64,000 nt of DNA. Source: Pseudomonas sp. Teo4. GTDB lineage: Bacteria > Pseudomonadota > Gammaproteobacteria > Pseudomonadales > Pseudomonadaceae. A model generated the notes under the pieces. It had not been told where the DNA came from, ran no database searches, and worked only from the letters and a program-made list of their open reading frames with translations. Shown here piece after piece: positions 6,695-15,581 of the stretch (the stretch's first letter is position 1; each line of letters begins with the position of its first letter). Location: contig NZ_JAXCIL010000001.1 in the NCBI RefSeq assembly GCF_034387475.1, forward strand, positions 806,001 through 870,000, given 5' to 3'. The translations under genes and the position numbers were made by a program.

Positions 6695-8634
6695 TGGTTT
6701 TCTCCATGATGGATGTCGATGTGTTGTCTTGGTGTGACAATCACAATGTTTTCTGAGTTGTATATGTCTCCGCCCTCGGATAGAGGGATTTTATGATGTA
6801 TTTGAAGAGAGGCGAGCGCTCCAACGCGTTCGTGAAGTCGCGCAAAAGGTGCGATGCCTTTCCTCATTCTACCGATGCTGACAGGGTCGAATTGGGCGGA
6901 GAGGAAAGAATCACCACTGATGGCCTTCCACAGCGCTTCTCGATAGGCTCTCCAGTTTTTAAACTGTTGCCCTCTTAGTAAATCAGCTATTTGCCTGGGT
7001 ATCGGGGCGCCCTCACGTGTTTCTACACCCTTGGCCCAATTGTCGCCAACCTCGAAGCCCGCGCCGCTACCGGTCCCGGGCTCTTCCCTGCGATCTTGGA
7101 ACATCGCATAGATCGGAGGCAACCCGGAGTCTGCCGGAAAGATAATGACATAGTCATCCCAACCGGCATCTGCAGCGCCGGGGAAGCTGTCAATCCTCAG
7201 CTCGACCGGCTTGAGCGTTGCACCTTGGTAGATCGGCGGGGCGCTCTGTTCTACAGGTAAGCTCGTTGACGCATCGCCTGGAGTGACAATGGGTGTCCAT
7301 GTCAGGGTGCGCGGTGGTACATCCGCCGTGATGGCGGTGTAGACGTTTTTCTGGGCGTCATACTGGGCGGTGAGTATCGGTACCTGCGAGGGAACGATTG
7401 CGCCATCGGTTTTGACGACGAATATTTCCGATTCGTCCTGCGCATTAACCTGCGAACTCAGTCGGTAGGGTAGGTCGACGTGGCTGGCCGAGGTCACTGT
7501 GGCCAACGTCGCGCTGCTTTGAGGATCCAGGTCCGATAAAGGCGTCTGCAGGAGGTATCGGCGAGGAAGCTCGCCATTACCCAAACTGGGCGAATACAGC
7601 AGGGCAGCAGCACCGATGGCGAGGCCTGAGGCAACATAGCCGCCTAGTGCAGCTACGGCAGCCCCAAGAACCCTGGCTGCCGACAATTCGATGACCGCAG
7701 TTCCGAGATAACCGGCGGCGGTGATGATTATCGACCCACCGACTGCGACTGAACCTGACGCAGTGTAAGTGTTGGCCAATCGTACGAACTCGGCTTCGGC
7801 CTTGGCTTTAGCGGCGGCGATGCGGTCAGCTTCGGCCTTGGCTTTAGCGGCGGCGATGCGGTCAGCTTCGGCCTTGGCTTTAGCGGCGGCGATGCGGTCA
7901 GCTTCGGCCTTGGCTTTAGCGGCGGCGATGCGGTCAGCTTCGGCCTTGGCTTTAGCGGCGGCGATGCGGTCAGCTTCGGCCTTGGCTTTAGCGGCGGCGA
8001 TGCGGTCAGCTTCGGCCTTGGCTTTAGCGGCGGCGATGCGGTCAGCTTCGGCCTTGGCTTTAGCGGCGGCGATGCGGTCAGCTTCGGCCTTGGCTTTAGC
8101 GGCGGCGATGCGGTCAGCTTCGGCCTTGGCTTTAGCGGCGGCGATGCGGTCAGCTTCGGCCTTGGCTTTAGCGGCGGCGATGCGGTCGGCTTCGGCCTTG
8201 GCTTTAGCCGCGGCGATGCGTTCGGCTTCAGCCTTGGCGGTAGCTGAGCGTGCGGCTGCAGCTTTTTTGGCTGCGTCGAGGACTTTGAGAGGTTGTTGGA
8301 GTGCCCGAGTCTTATCGGGGAACAATTCGAGCACGCGTAGGGTCAGGTAGACGTGCTCTTGTACCGCTTGAGCATGAGCCGCGGCGGCGCGATGGCTCTC
8401 GGTGAACCGTTGTTTAAACAGCTCCAGGTTCTGTTGAACTTTACCGTACTTCTTTTCATAGTTGGCTACATTCACCCGGTTAGGGCGTGAATCCAGGCTG
8501 TAGCCCAATAATTTCTTTGCCTCTTTTTCCGCTGCTGTGGCCTGTTCAGCTTTCAGGATAAGCAGGTCTTCGGTGATATATTGTTTTCGTGTGGCGCTGT
8601 TCAGTGTTCCGTAAATGGATGTCTTGAGCTTCAA
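6691..8634 (-). CDS. S-type pyocin/colicin-like bacteriocin with C-terminal HNH DNase
   Basis: A 647-residue reading from TTG at 8634. Order: a helical N-terminal region (1-120), a charged coiled-coil of twelve 12-residue repeats AAAKAKAEADRI (about 135-278), a glycine/alanine-rich hydrophobic stretch (about 290-340), a pyocin-type domain (about 345-500), and a colicin DNase domain ending HHKIPLSEGG...RQHIDIHHG. His613, His614, His638 and His642 have the spacing of colicin E9 His102/103/127/131, so the metal site is intact. The best start signal is ATG at 8647 (GGAG 6 bases upstream), but it is out of frame by one base. The gene may therefore be frameshifted at codon 5 or use the weak TTG. 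Confidence 0.88.
   Translation of the reverse strand: MKLKTSIYGTLNSATRKQYITEDLLILKAEQATAAEKEAKKLLGYSLDSRPNRVNVANYEKKYGKVQQNLELFKQRFTESHRAAAAHAQAVQEHVYLTLRVLELFPDKTRALQQPLKVLDAAKKAAAARSATAKAEAERIAAAKAKAEADRIAAAKAKAEADRIAAAKAKAEADRIAAAKAKAEADRIAAAKAKAEADRIAAAKAKAEADRIAAAKAKAEADRIAAAKAKAEADRIAAAKAKAEADRIAAAKAKAEADRIAAAKAKAEADRIAAAKAKAEAEFVRLANTYTASGSVAVGGSIIITAAGYLGTAVIELSAARVLGAAVAALGGYVASGLAIGAAALLYSPSLGNGELPRRYLLQTPLSDLDPQSSATLATVTSASHVDLPYRLSSQVNAQDESEIFVVKTDGAIVPSQVPILTAQYDAQKNVYTAITADVPPRTLTWTPIVTPGDASTSLPVEQSAPPIYQGATLKPVELRIDSFPGAADAGWDDYVIIFPADSGLPPIYAMFQDRREEPGTGSGAGFEVGDNWAKGVETREGAPIPRQIADLLRGQQFKNWRAYREALWKAISGDSFLSAQFDPVSIGRMRKGIAPFARLHERVGALASLQIHHKIPLSEGGDIYNSENIVIVTPRQHIDIHHGENQ
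7801..8232 (-). repeat. Twelve tandem 36-bp units inside the bacteriocin gene
   Basis: The period is exactly 36 bases; ten units (7801-8160) are identical and the last two carry a few changes. Each encodes AAAKAKAEADRI, a charged helical dodecad that would build a long coiled rod, as the receptor/translocation arm in colicins does. Near-identity of units points to recent expansion and to likely length variation between strains. Confidence 0.95.
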
Positions 8635-8647
8635 TTTGGCGAGGCAT

Positions 8648-9194
8648 GGCGCTCTCCGCTGTTGTTGGGCGGTGGAGAGTCGCGTTTTAAGGGAAAGGTT
8701 AGAGCGTTGAATTTTTTCCTCTCGGGTGGATTTTTTTGAGAGGGGAAGGGGTGCCGTATTGCATTGCGCGGGTGGCAGTTGTAGAGGCGGAGGGATGAAT
8801 AGGCAGTGCAGAGCTAACTGGCATTTTTGTCGGTTGGCGTGTTTTGAAGGAAGTGGAAAGGTGCTGTTGTGTTTAAGGGTATTTACTGTTTTTTTGGTGG
8901 TTAATTCGTGGAGGGTGTAAGGGGTTGGAATGGTTTCACGCGCACGTTGGTTAAAAGTGTATTTGCCTTCAGAAAAAATCTCGATTTTTAGAGCGTTTAT
9001 CGAACGTTTGGTATGTGAGCCTGCAGGTGTATTCCTGGGGGGGCGGTTGAAGCCGCCAAGTGCCTTGTCAGGGATTCAGGAGGGCCGCGCAACACCTCAT
9101 CCATCGGACAGCTTTCCTGATTCGATGTAGTCCCTTTCCCAAACCCACCAAACGGCCTTTCGCCCCGTTGTTATCGACTTGTTAGCGCTCTAGT
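8648..9194. other. AT-rich intergenic region upstream of the bacteriocin and of the S9 peptidase
   Basis: No credible gene; short frames at 8726-8920 and 8930-9130 have no ribosome site or recognisable product. A CCTCTC/GAGAGG stem lies at about 8719-8743. The bacteriocin promoter must lie here reading leftward and the peptidase promoter reading rightward. I could not find a convincing LexA box or PrtN P-box by eye. Confidence 0.5.
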
Positions 9195-9226
9195 TTGCGC
9201 ACGAACGTCACCAGTTTCGTGCGCAA
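9195..9226 (+). promoter_or_regulatory. Leader hairpin reaching into the Shine-Dalgarno of the S9 peptidase
   Basis: TTGCGCACGAA (9195-9205) pairs perfectly with TTCGTGCGCAA (9216-9226) around a 10-base loop. The right arm overlaps the first bases of AAGGAG (9225-9230), so folding could limit ribosome access to the TTG start. It could also be a protein-binding operator. Confidence 0.6.
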
Positions 9227-9238
9227 GGAGCCAAACCG

Positions 9239-11362
9239 TTGAAACGTATTCTGTGCTTGTTAATGACAAGCTTGATGGCCACCGCCGTGGTCGCCGCCCC
9301 TCCGCAAGCCGCCAAACACCCACATACGATCGAGACCCCATCGGGCGCAACGCGTGTGGATGATTATTTCTGGCTGCGTGATGACCAGCGGCAGGATCAG
9401 GCGGTGCTGGGCTACCTGCAAGCCGAAAACCTTTACGCTGATCGGCTGCTGGCCCCGCTAAAGCCGCTTGCCGGCAAGCTCTATCAAGAGTTCGTCGGCC
9501 GTCTTGCGCAAGAAGACGCCGAACTGCCAGCGCGCAAGCGCGGTTACTGGTATTACAGCCGGTACGAAGATGGCCAGGACTACCCGATTCATGCTCGGCG
9601 CAAAGGCGCCATGGAGGCGCCGGAAGAGGTTTTGCTCAACGTCAACGAGCGTACTGCCGGCAATGGCCACTTCACGATTGCCGACATGGTCGTCAGCCAG
9701 GACAACCAGTTGCTGGCCTGGTCGGAAGATGACGTAGGCCGCAACCAGTTCACCGTGCGGTTCAAGAACCTGAGCACCGGCGAGGTGCTGCCCGATGTGC
9801 TCACCGGGACCACAGGCAACATGGTTTGGGCCGATGACAACCGTACCGTGCTCTACGTCGAGAACGATCCTCGGACATTGCGCAGCACAAGGGTGAAGAA
9901 ACACGTATTGGGTACTCCGGCCAGTGCCGATGCCGTCGTGTACGAAGAGCAGGATCACAGCTTTTACCTCAGCATCGCCCGCACCCGCGATGATCGCTTC
10001 ATCACCATCAGCGTGGTCGGTAACGTCACCTCTGAAATGCGCTACGCGCCGAGCCATGATCCTTCCACATTCACGGTTCTGACTCCGCGTCAGCGTGAAG
10101 TGAGCTATTTTGCTGACCACTTCGAGGGTCGCTGGCTTATTCAAACCAATCACAACGCGAGGAACGGCAAACTGGCGACCGCGCCAAGCGATGCATCCTC
10201 TCGTGCACACTGGCAGGACTGGGTCGCCCATGACGAGGCGGTGACCATCGATCAGTTCCAAGCATTTACCACATTCACCGCGATCGTAGAGCGATCAGCA
10301 GGTCTGAAACGCATTCGCCTGCTGTTCAAGGATGGTCGCAGTGAATACCTGACGGCTGAAGAAACCGCGTATTCGATGGCGCTCGCGGAAAACGCCGAGC
10401 CAGAGTCGACCTGGCTGCGCTACGCCTATTCCTCGTTGACGACACCTACCCGGATTCTGGAATTGAACACGGCAACGGGCGAACGTCGCCAGTTGAAGCA
10501 GGAGCAGGTGATCGGCTACGACGCTTCGAACTATGCATCCGAACGTGTGTGGGTGACTGCGCGCGATGGGGCGCGGGTACCGGTGTCGCTGGTGTATCGC
10601 AAGGGTTACCAGAAAGACGGTGCAGGGGCGTTGTTGCTGACGGGTTACGGCAGTTACGGGCTGGCCTATGACGCAGCTTTCGACCCGGCCACGGTCAGCC
10701 TGCTGGACCGTGGGCTGGTGTATGCCATCGCCCATGTTCGCGGTGGCCTGGAAATGGGGCGTGGCTGGTACGAAGCCGGCAAGTTGCTGAACAAGCGCAA
10801 CACGTTCAATGATTTTGTCGATGTTACCCACGCCTTGGTCGCGCAGGGTTGGGCGGCCAGGAGCCGAGTCGCCGCCGCAGGTGGCAGTGCTGGCGGTTTG
10901 TTGATGGGGGCGGTGGCGAATCAGGCCGCGCAGGACTATCGGGTGGTGGTCGCGCAGGTGCCCTTCGTCGACGTGGTCACGACCATGCTCGATCCGAGTA
11001 TCCCGCAGACCACCAACGAGTACGATGAGTGGGGCAACCCCGAAACCGCATGCGAGTATGACTACATGCTGTCCTACTCGCCCTATGACAATGTGCGGCG
11101 CCAGGCTTACCCGGCGTTGTACGTGACGACAGGGTTGTGGGACCCGCATGTGCAGTATTGGGAACCGGCCAAATGGGTGGCCAAGCTACGGGCACACAAC
11201 ACCGGGAACTACCCGATCGTATTGCGCACCGACATGCAGGCGGGGCACGGTGGCAAGAGCGGGCGCTCTGGTTTTTATCAGGAGTTGGCTGAGGTGTACG
11301 CGTTCGTGTTGCAGCAACTGGGTTTCGATGGTGCGTTGGATTCTCCCGGAAAACCTGGGTGA
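9239..11362 (+). CDS. Secreted prolyl oligopeptidase family protein (S9, oligopeptidase B-like)
   Basis: A 707-residue serine peptidase with a propeller N-terminal half and an alpha/beta-hydrolase C-terminal half. The catalytic triad is Ser550 in GGSAGG, Asp635 in GLWDPHVQYW and His670 in AGHGGKSG. Oligopeptidase B-type enzymes cut short peptides after basic residues. Residues 1-20 (MKRILCLLMTSLMATAVVAA) form a signal peptide, so it acts in the periplasm, unlike cytoplasmic E. coli PtrB. TTG at 9239 is the start: AAGGAG lies 8 bases upstream. Prolyl oligopeptidase is the alternative within S9A. Confidence 0.92.
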   Translation: MKRILCLLMTSLMATAVVAAPPQAAKHPHTIETPSGATRVDDYFWLRDDQRQDQAVLGYLQAENLYADRLLAPLKPLAGKLYQEFVGRLAQEDAELPARKRGYWYYSRYEDGQDYPIHARRKGAMEAPEEVLLNVNERTAGNGHFTIADMVVSQDNQLLAWSEDDVGRNQFTVRFKNLSTGEVLPDVLTGTTGNMVWADDNRTVLYVENDPRTLRSTRVKKHVLGTPASADAVVYEEQDHSFYLSIARTRDDRFITISVVGNVTSEMRYAPSHDPSTFTVLTPRQREVSYFADHFEGRWLIQTNHNARNGKLATAPSDASSRAHWQDWVAHDEAVTIDQFQAFTTFTAIVERSAGLKRIRLLFKDGRSEYLTAEETAYSMALAENAEPESTWLRYAYSSLTTPTRILELNTATGERRQLKQEQVIGYDASNYASERVWVTARDGARVPVSLVYRKGYQKDGAGALLLTGYGSYGLAYDAAFDPATVSLLDRGLVYAIAHVRGGLEMGRGWYEAGKLLNKRNTFNDFVDVTHALVAQGWAARSRVAAAGGSAGGLLMGAVANQAAQDYRVVVAQVPFVDVVTTMLDPSIPQTTNEYDEWGNPETACEYDYMLSYSPYDNVRRQAYPALYVTTGLWDPHVQYWEPAKWVAKLRAHNTGNYPIVLRTDMQAGHGGKSGRSGFYQELAEVYAFVLQQLGFDGALDSPGKPG

Positions 11363-11390
11363 GGTGCCGAGTTGTCGGATAGGCAGGTTC

Positions 11391-11483
11391 GGCCCCATCG
11401 CCGGCAAGCCAGCTCCCACAGGTTCAGCGGTGATCTCGTGGTCGGCGCGGTCATTGTGGGAGCCGGCTTGCCGGCGATGGGGC
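11391..11483. repeat. REP pair (BIME) between convergent genes
   Basis: Two inverted copies of the Pseudomonas REP palindrome: GGCCCCATCGCCGGCAAGCC at the left and its complement at 11460-11483. It lies between the convergent peptidase and MocR genes and may also help terminate transcription. Confidence 0.88.
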
Positions 11484-11504
11484 TGCGATGCAGCCCCTCA
11501 GAAT

Positions 11505-12929
11505 TCACCTGTTCCCACGGCGCACATGCTTGACCAACACTTTCTCAAGCAACTCCCACATCTGCGGGTCGGTACTGAACGCCACGTTGAATCGCATCCA
11601 CCCGGTCGCCTGCGCATCGACCATGAACAATTGCCCAGGCCCGAGCATGATCCCTTGCTCCAGCGCATCGTCCAGCAACGCGGCGCTGTCTGGGATCGCC
11701 GGATGGCGGGTCCAGATGTACATGCCTTCATCCGACTCGATGAACAGCTCGAAGCCCAACCGGTGCAGGTGCCGGCCCACTTCCTGGTGCGCCTCGGCCA
11801 GGCGCTGGCGCAGGCGTTTGAGGTGCTTGCGCCAGCGGCCATCGATGACCGCGGCGTAGACCACGCGCTCCATCACCTGTGAAGTGGTCAGGCCCGAGCG
11901 CATCTTCAGGTGCAGCAGCTTCTGCATCAGCTCCGGGTTGGCCAGCATGTAGCCGACCCGCACGTTGGGTGAGATGCTCTTGGAGTAACTGCCCACGTAA
12001 ACCACCTGCTGCAGGTGGTCGAGGCTGGCCAGGCAAGGCTGCGGCTCGGCGACCATGTCGGCGTACAGGTTGTTCTCCACCAGGCGGAAACCATGCTTGC
12101 TGGCCAGTTGCAGCAGGCGGTGCAGCTGCGGCAGCGGGGTGCGCGAACAGGTTGGGCTGTGCAGGTGCGGCTGGGTGAAGAACGCCGTGGGGCGGTGGTG
12201 CGTCAGCAACTGCTCCAGGTGGTTCAGGTCGTAGCCGGCCGGCGTGCGGGGCACCCCCACCAGGGTGGCGCCCTGGGTACGCAGAATGCTCATCAGGTTG
12301 GGGTAACCGGGGTCGTCCACCAGCACCACATCGCCTGGGCGCACCAGGGTGCGTGCGGCCAGGTCCAGGGCCTGGCTGGCGCCGTGGGTCAGCATCAGTT
12401 GCGCCGGGTTGGCGACGATCGACAGCTCCTGCTGCAGGTTCTGCGCGGTCAGCGTGCGCAACTCCAGCAGGCCCATCGGGTCGCCATAGCCGGACAGCTC
12501 CAGCGGGCTGCCGGCCACCTGACGCAAGCCGCGGCGCAGGCCATCTTCGTACATCCAGTCGTTCGGCAACCAGCCACAACCGGGCTTGAATGGCAGTTGG
12601 CGGATCTCAAAGATTTGCTGCAGATACCACTCGGAGTTAAACGTTGGTCGACTGGTGTCGGCCTCGACGCTGTGGTTGTCCAGCAACTCGCCCGCTGCGC
12701 GATTGACGAAAAAACCCGCATTGCCACGGCTCACCAGCAGCCCTTGGGCCACCAGGCGATCATAGGCTTCGACCACGGTGAAGGTGCTCACCGAATAGGT
12801 CGCGGCAAAGGCGCGGATAGACGGCACCTTGGCTCCAGGCTTGAGGGTCTGGTTGTCGATCAGCGCGCGCACCCCGTCGATGATCTGGTTGACCAACGGG
12901 GTTGGAGCGTCTGGATGTAGTTCAAACAT
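11505..12929 (-). CDS. MocR-type regulator: GntR winged helix fused to PLP aminotransferase domain
   Basis: 474 residues from ATG 12929 (GAAGG 7 bases upstream; a longer reading to 13034 has no ribosome site). Residues 1-75 form a GntR winged helix (KVPSIRAFAATYSVSTFTVV). The rest is a class I aminotransferase fold with the PLP lysine in GSYSKS (Lys317) and the DDPGYPN loop. MocR proteins use PLP and an amine ligand as a sensor and rarely act as free enzymes. It is divergent from a GABA-type permease and likely controls it in response to GABA or a related amine. Confidence 0.9.
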   Translation of the reverse strand: MFELHPDAPTPLVNQIIDGVRALIDNQTLKPGAKVPSIRAFAATYSVSTFTVVEAYDRLVAQGLLVSRGNAGFFVNRAAGELLDNHSVEADTSRPTFNSEWYLQQIFEIRQLPFKPGCGWLPNDWMYEDGLRRGLRQVAGSPLELSGYGDPMGLLELRTLTAQNLQQELSIVANPAQLMLTHGASQALDLAARTLVRPGDVVLVDDPGYPNLMSILRTQGATLVGVPRTPAGYDLNHLEQLLTHHRPTAFFTQPHLHSPTCSRTPLPQLHRLLQLASKHGFRLVENNLYADMVAEPQPCLASLDHLQQVVYVGSYSKSISPNVRVGYMLANPELMQKLLHLKMRSGLTTSQVMERVVYAAVIDGRWRKHLKRLRQRLAEAHQEVGRHLHRLGFELFIESDEGMYIWTRHPAIPDSAALLDDALEQGIMLGPGQLFMVDAQATGWMRFNVAFSTDPQMWELLEKVLVKHVRRGNR

Positions 12930-13264
12930 TGGGGTGCCTTCAGGTGTGCAAAACGCTGGGCGTCTGCGGGGTACTGCGGGTGTATTGCATGGGCGGCCTG
13001 TACAGTGCAGCGCGTATTTCATGCCACTGTGCATGGCTCTCTGCGTCGGACATTTTTACATTACGTGTCAGATATCGCCACATAAAGCATGTTCAGTCCG
13101 CTCCAGGGGCAACCTTGGGGCGCGTAAGCAGGCCGCCATGGAAGGCCTGCGTGTGTTTGTGCACACCTTCCTGCCCGCATTAGCGCTGATGTACAGGTGA
13201 GACCGCTAGCCATCGGGGTCTCACAGTTTTCCTTGGATAAAAAGAAGCACGGGGTACACAACTG
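12930..13264. promoter_or_regulatory. Divergent control region between the MocR regulator and the permease, with leader hairpin
   Basis: No gene is seen here. A stem GTGAGACC (13197-13204) / GGTCTCAC (13217-13224) followed by AGTTTT lies 40 bases before the permease start and could be an attenuator. The heptamer TGTACAG occurs at 12999-13005 and 13190-13196; MocR regulators bind direct repeats, so these are candidate operator halves, though widely spaced. Confidence 0.5.
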
Positions 13265-14674
13265 ATGGGAGCAACATCCACAACCACCACCGCCAAAGGC
13301 GAGCACGAGAGCAAGCTTAGCGCTTCGCTCAAGTCGCGCCACCTGACGATGATGTCGATCGCCGGGGTTATCGGCGGCGCCTTGTTCGTCGGTTCCGGCA
13401 GCGTGATTCACAGCGCCGGCCCGGCCGCTGTCCTGGCGTACCTCGCCGGCGGCATCCTGGTGGTCCTGATCATGCGCATGCTGGGTGAAATGGCGACGTC
13501 CTCGCCAGACACCGGCTCGTTCTCGACCTACGCCGACCGCGCCATTGGCCGCTGGGCCGGTTTCACCATCGGTTGGCTGTACTGGTGGTACTGGGTCATC
13601 CTGATGGCCTGGGAAGCTTATGTGGCGGGCAAGATCCTGCACGGTTTCTTCCCCGACGTGAGCGTCAACGTGTTCGTGCTGGCCACGACCCTGGTGCTGA
13701 TCACCGTCAACTTCTTCAACGTCAAGCACTACGGCGAGTTCGAGTTCTGGTTCGCGTTGATCAAGGTGGTGGCGATTGTCTGCTTCCTGGTGGTGTGTAC
13801 CGCTGCGGTGATGAACGTCTGGCAGTTCGGTGAAGTGCGCGGCATGACCCACCTGACCGCCGAAGGCTTCATGCCCAATGGCATCACCACCGTGATCGGT
13901 GCGCTGCTTGGGGTGATGTTCGCCTTCCTCGGCGCCGAGATCGTGACCATCGCGGCTTCCGAAGCAAAAGACCCGGCTGCCCAGATCGTCAAGGCCACCA
14001 ACTCGGTGGTATGGCGTGTGTGCCTGTTCTACGTCGGTTCGATCTTCCTGATCGTCTGCCTGGTGCCTTGGAACGACCCGCACCTGGGTGAGTCTGGCTA
14101 CGGCGCCTACCGTCGTACCCTTGAGCTGCTGGGCGTGCCTTACGCCGAGCTGCTGATGAACTTCGTGGTACTGACCTCGGTCAGCAGCTGCCTGATCTCC
14201 GGCCACTACACCGCTTCGCGCATGCTGTTCTCCCTGGCCCAGCGTGGCGACGCACCGTCGTTCTTCAAGATCACCCGTGCCGGCACTGGCGTTCCGGTGT
14301 ACGCGATCATCGGTTCCTGCGCTGTGGCCGTGGTGTGCGCGCTGATCAACTTCAGCGAGACCCTGCGTCCGAAAGACGTGCTGGATACCCTGATGAACAC
14401 CACCGGCATGATCGCACTGCTGGTGTACCTGGTGATTGCCTTCTCGCAGCTGCGCATGCGCCGCAAGCTGATCGCCGAAGGCAAGGAAGTGCGCCTGAAG
14501 ATGTGGCTGTTCCCTTGGCTGACCTACCTGGTGATCGCGTTCATCGTGGCTGCCCTGGTGACCATGGCGTTCATGCCTGACTACCAGATCCTGGTGGTCT
14601 CCACCGGTATTGCCGCCGCGGTCGTGGTGGCGATGGGTGTGGTGCATCAGATCCGTAGCGCCAAGCGTCACTAA
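13265..14674 (+). CDS. Amino acid permease, APC superfamily (GABA permease type)
   Basis: A 469-residue inner-membrane protein with about twelve hydrophobic segments. The first has the AAT/APC signature MSIAGVIGGALFVGSG, and the loop EMATSSPDTGSFSTYADRAIG is the family's substrate-site region. It probably imports 4-aminobutyrate or another amino acid with protons. Divergence from a MocR (GabR-like) regulator supports a GABA-like substrate. A strong terminator follows the stop within 20 bases, so it is monocistronic. Confidence 0.9.
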   Translation: MGATSTTTTAKGEHESKLSASLKSRHLTMMSIAGVIGGALFVGSGSVIHSAGPAAVLAYLAGGILVVLIMRMLGEMATSSPDTGSFSTYADRAIGRWAGFTIGWLYWWYWVILMAWEAYVAGKILHGFFPDVSVNVFVLATTLVLITVNFFNVKHYGEFEFWFALIKVVAIVCFLVVCTAAVMNVWQFGEVRGMTHLTAEGFMPNGITTVIGALLGVMFAFLGAEIVTIAASEAKDPAAQIVKATNSVVWRVCLFYVGSIFLIVCLVPWNDPHLGESGYGAYRRTLELLGVPYAELLMNFVVLTSVSSCLISGHYTASRMLFSLAQRGDAPSFFKITRAGTGVPVYAIIGSCAVAVVCALINFSETLRPKDVLDTLMNTTGMIALLVYLVIAFSQLRMRRKLIAEGKEVRLKMWLFPWLTYLVIAFIVAALVTMAFMPDYQILVVSTGIAAAVVVAMGVVHQIRSAKRH

Positions 14675-14691
14675 ACGCTGAGTGCTTGAAG

Positions 14692-14726
14692 AAACGGCCG
14701 GTTCTCTCACGAGACCGGCCGTTTTT
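14692..14726 (+). terminator. Rho-independent terminator of the permease gene
   Basis: AAACGGCCGGT (14692-14702) pairs with ACCGGCCGTTT (14714-14724), followed by a T-run. Confidence 0.95.
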
Positions 14727-14804
14727 CGTTGTGGGTGGGGAAGGGCGCCAAAGCCTCGGCATATGGCTTATGCTTCAGGCACTGCCCGCCAAAAGGAACG
14801 CACC

Positions 14805-15581
14805 ATGGCTTGGTCCGCCACCCAGTATTCCCTTTTCGAAGACGAGCGCACCCGCGCTGTACGTGATCTGCTCACCGCAGTACCCCATCGCCCGGTACAC
14901 CACGCCACCGACCTTGGCTGCGGCCCGGGCAACTCCACCGAAGTGCTGTTGCACCATTGCCCCGATGCCCAGGTGATTGCCCTGGACAGTGACCAGGACA
15001 TGATCGACAAGGCGCAGCAGCGCCAACGCCTGCGAGTGTTGCGGGTGCGCTGCGAGAAGGCCGACATTGCCAGTTGGTCGGCGCCAAAGCCTCAGGACCT
15101 GATCCTGGCCAATGCTTCGTTGCAGTGGGTGCCGGACCACGGTTCGCTGTACCCGCATCTGATCCGCCAGCTCAGCGAAGGCGGGAGCCTTGCGGTGCAA
15201 ACCCCCGACAACCTGGACGAACCTGCCCACCGCCAGTTGCGTGAAATTGCCAGCCAAGGCCCGTGGGCCGACAAGTTCGCTGACTTCTCCTTGCCGCCCC
15301 GGCACAGCGCAGCCTACTACTACGACTTGCTCAGCCCACTGTGTACACGGGTGGATGTGTGGCGCACGACCTACCATCACCCATTGGAGGGTGGCGCCGA
15401 GGCGGTTGTGGAGTGGTTCAAGGGGTCGGCCTTGAGGCCTTATCTGGCAAAGCTGGACGAACAGGAGCAGGCCGACTTCCTGCAGATGTACCTGCAAGCC
15501 ATGCAGCGCGATTACCCACCTGCCACTGACGGTAAAGTGCTGCTGCCGTTCCCGCGTCTGTTCGTGGTCGCTACCCGCTGA
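14805..15581 (+). CDS. tam: Trans-aconitate 2-methyltransferase
   Basis: 258 residues, close to E. coli Tam (252). The N-terminal YSLFEDERTRAVRDLL block and the SAM-binding ATDLGCGPGNST loop are characteristic, followed by ALDSDQDMID and LANASLQWVPD. It methylates trans-aconitate, a spontaneous by-product that inhibits aconitase, using S-adenosylmethionine in the cytoplasm. ATG 14805 is chosen because AAAAGGAACG precedes it and the product then matches the family start; a longer reading from 14682 runs through the upstream terminator. The 3' end overlaps the convergent DUF2784 gene by 11 bases. Confidence 0.93.
   Translation: MAWSATQYSLFEDERTRAVRDLLTAVPHRPVHHATDLGCGPGNSTEVLLHHCPDAQVIALDSDQDMIDKAQQRQRLRVLRVRCEKADIASWSAPKPQDLILANASLQWVPDHGSLYPHLIRQLSEGGSLAVQTPDNLDEPAHRQLREIASQGPWADKFADFSLPPRHSAAYYYDLLSPLCTRVDVWRTTYHHPLEGGAEAVVEWFKGSALRPYLAKLDEQEQADFLQMYLQAMQRDYPPATDGKVLLPFPRLFVVATR

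Noticed and set aside
7769..8350. Repeats resembling a CRISPR array, and a 193-codon + strand frame across them
   Set aside because: The units are contiguous with no spacers and encode the bacteriocin rod on the - strand; the + frame is the antisense of the repeats.
8640..9000. LexA or PrtN (P-box) site for SOS control of the bacteriocin
   Set aside because: Looked for CTGT-N8-ACAG and ATTGnnGTnn repeats and found no convincing copy by eye.
8726..9130. Two short + strand frames between the bacteriocin and the peptidase
   Set aside because: No ribosome sites, no recognisable products, and base pattern unlike the coding regions.
13061..14710. 549-codon His/Gln/Asp-rich frame on the - strand
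   Set aside because: Shadow of the permease gene; composition is typical of antisense reading.
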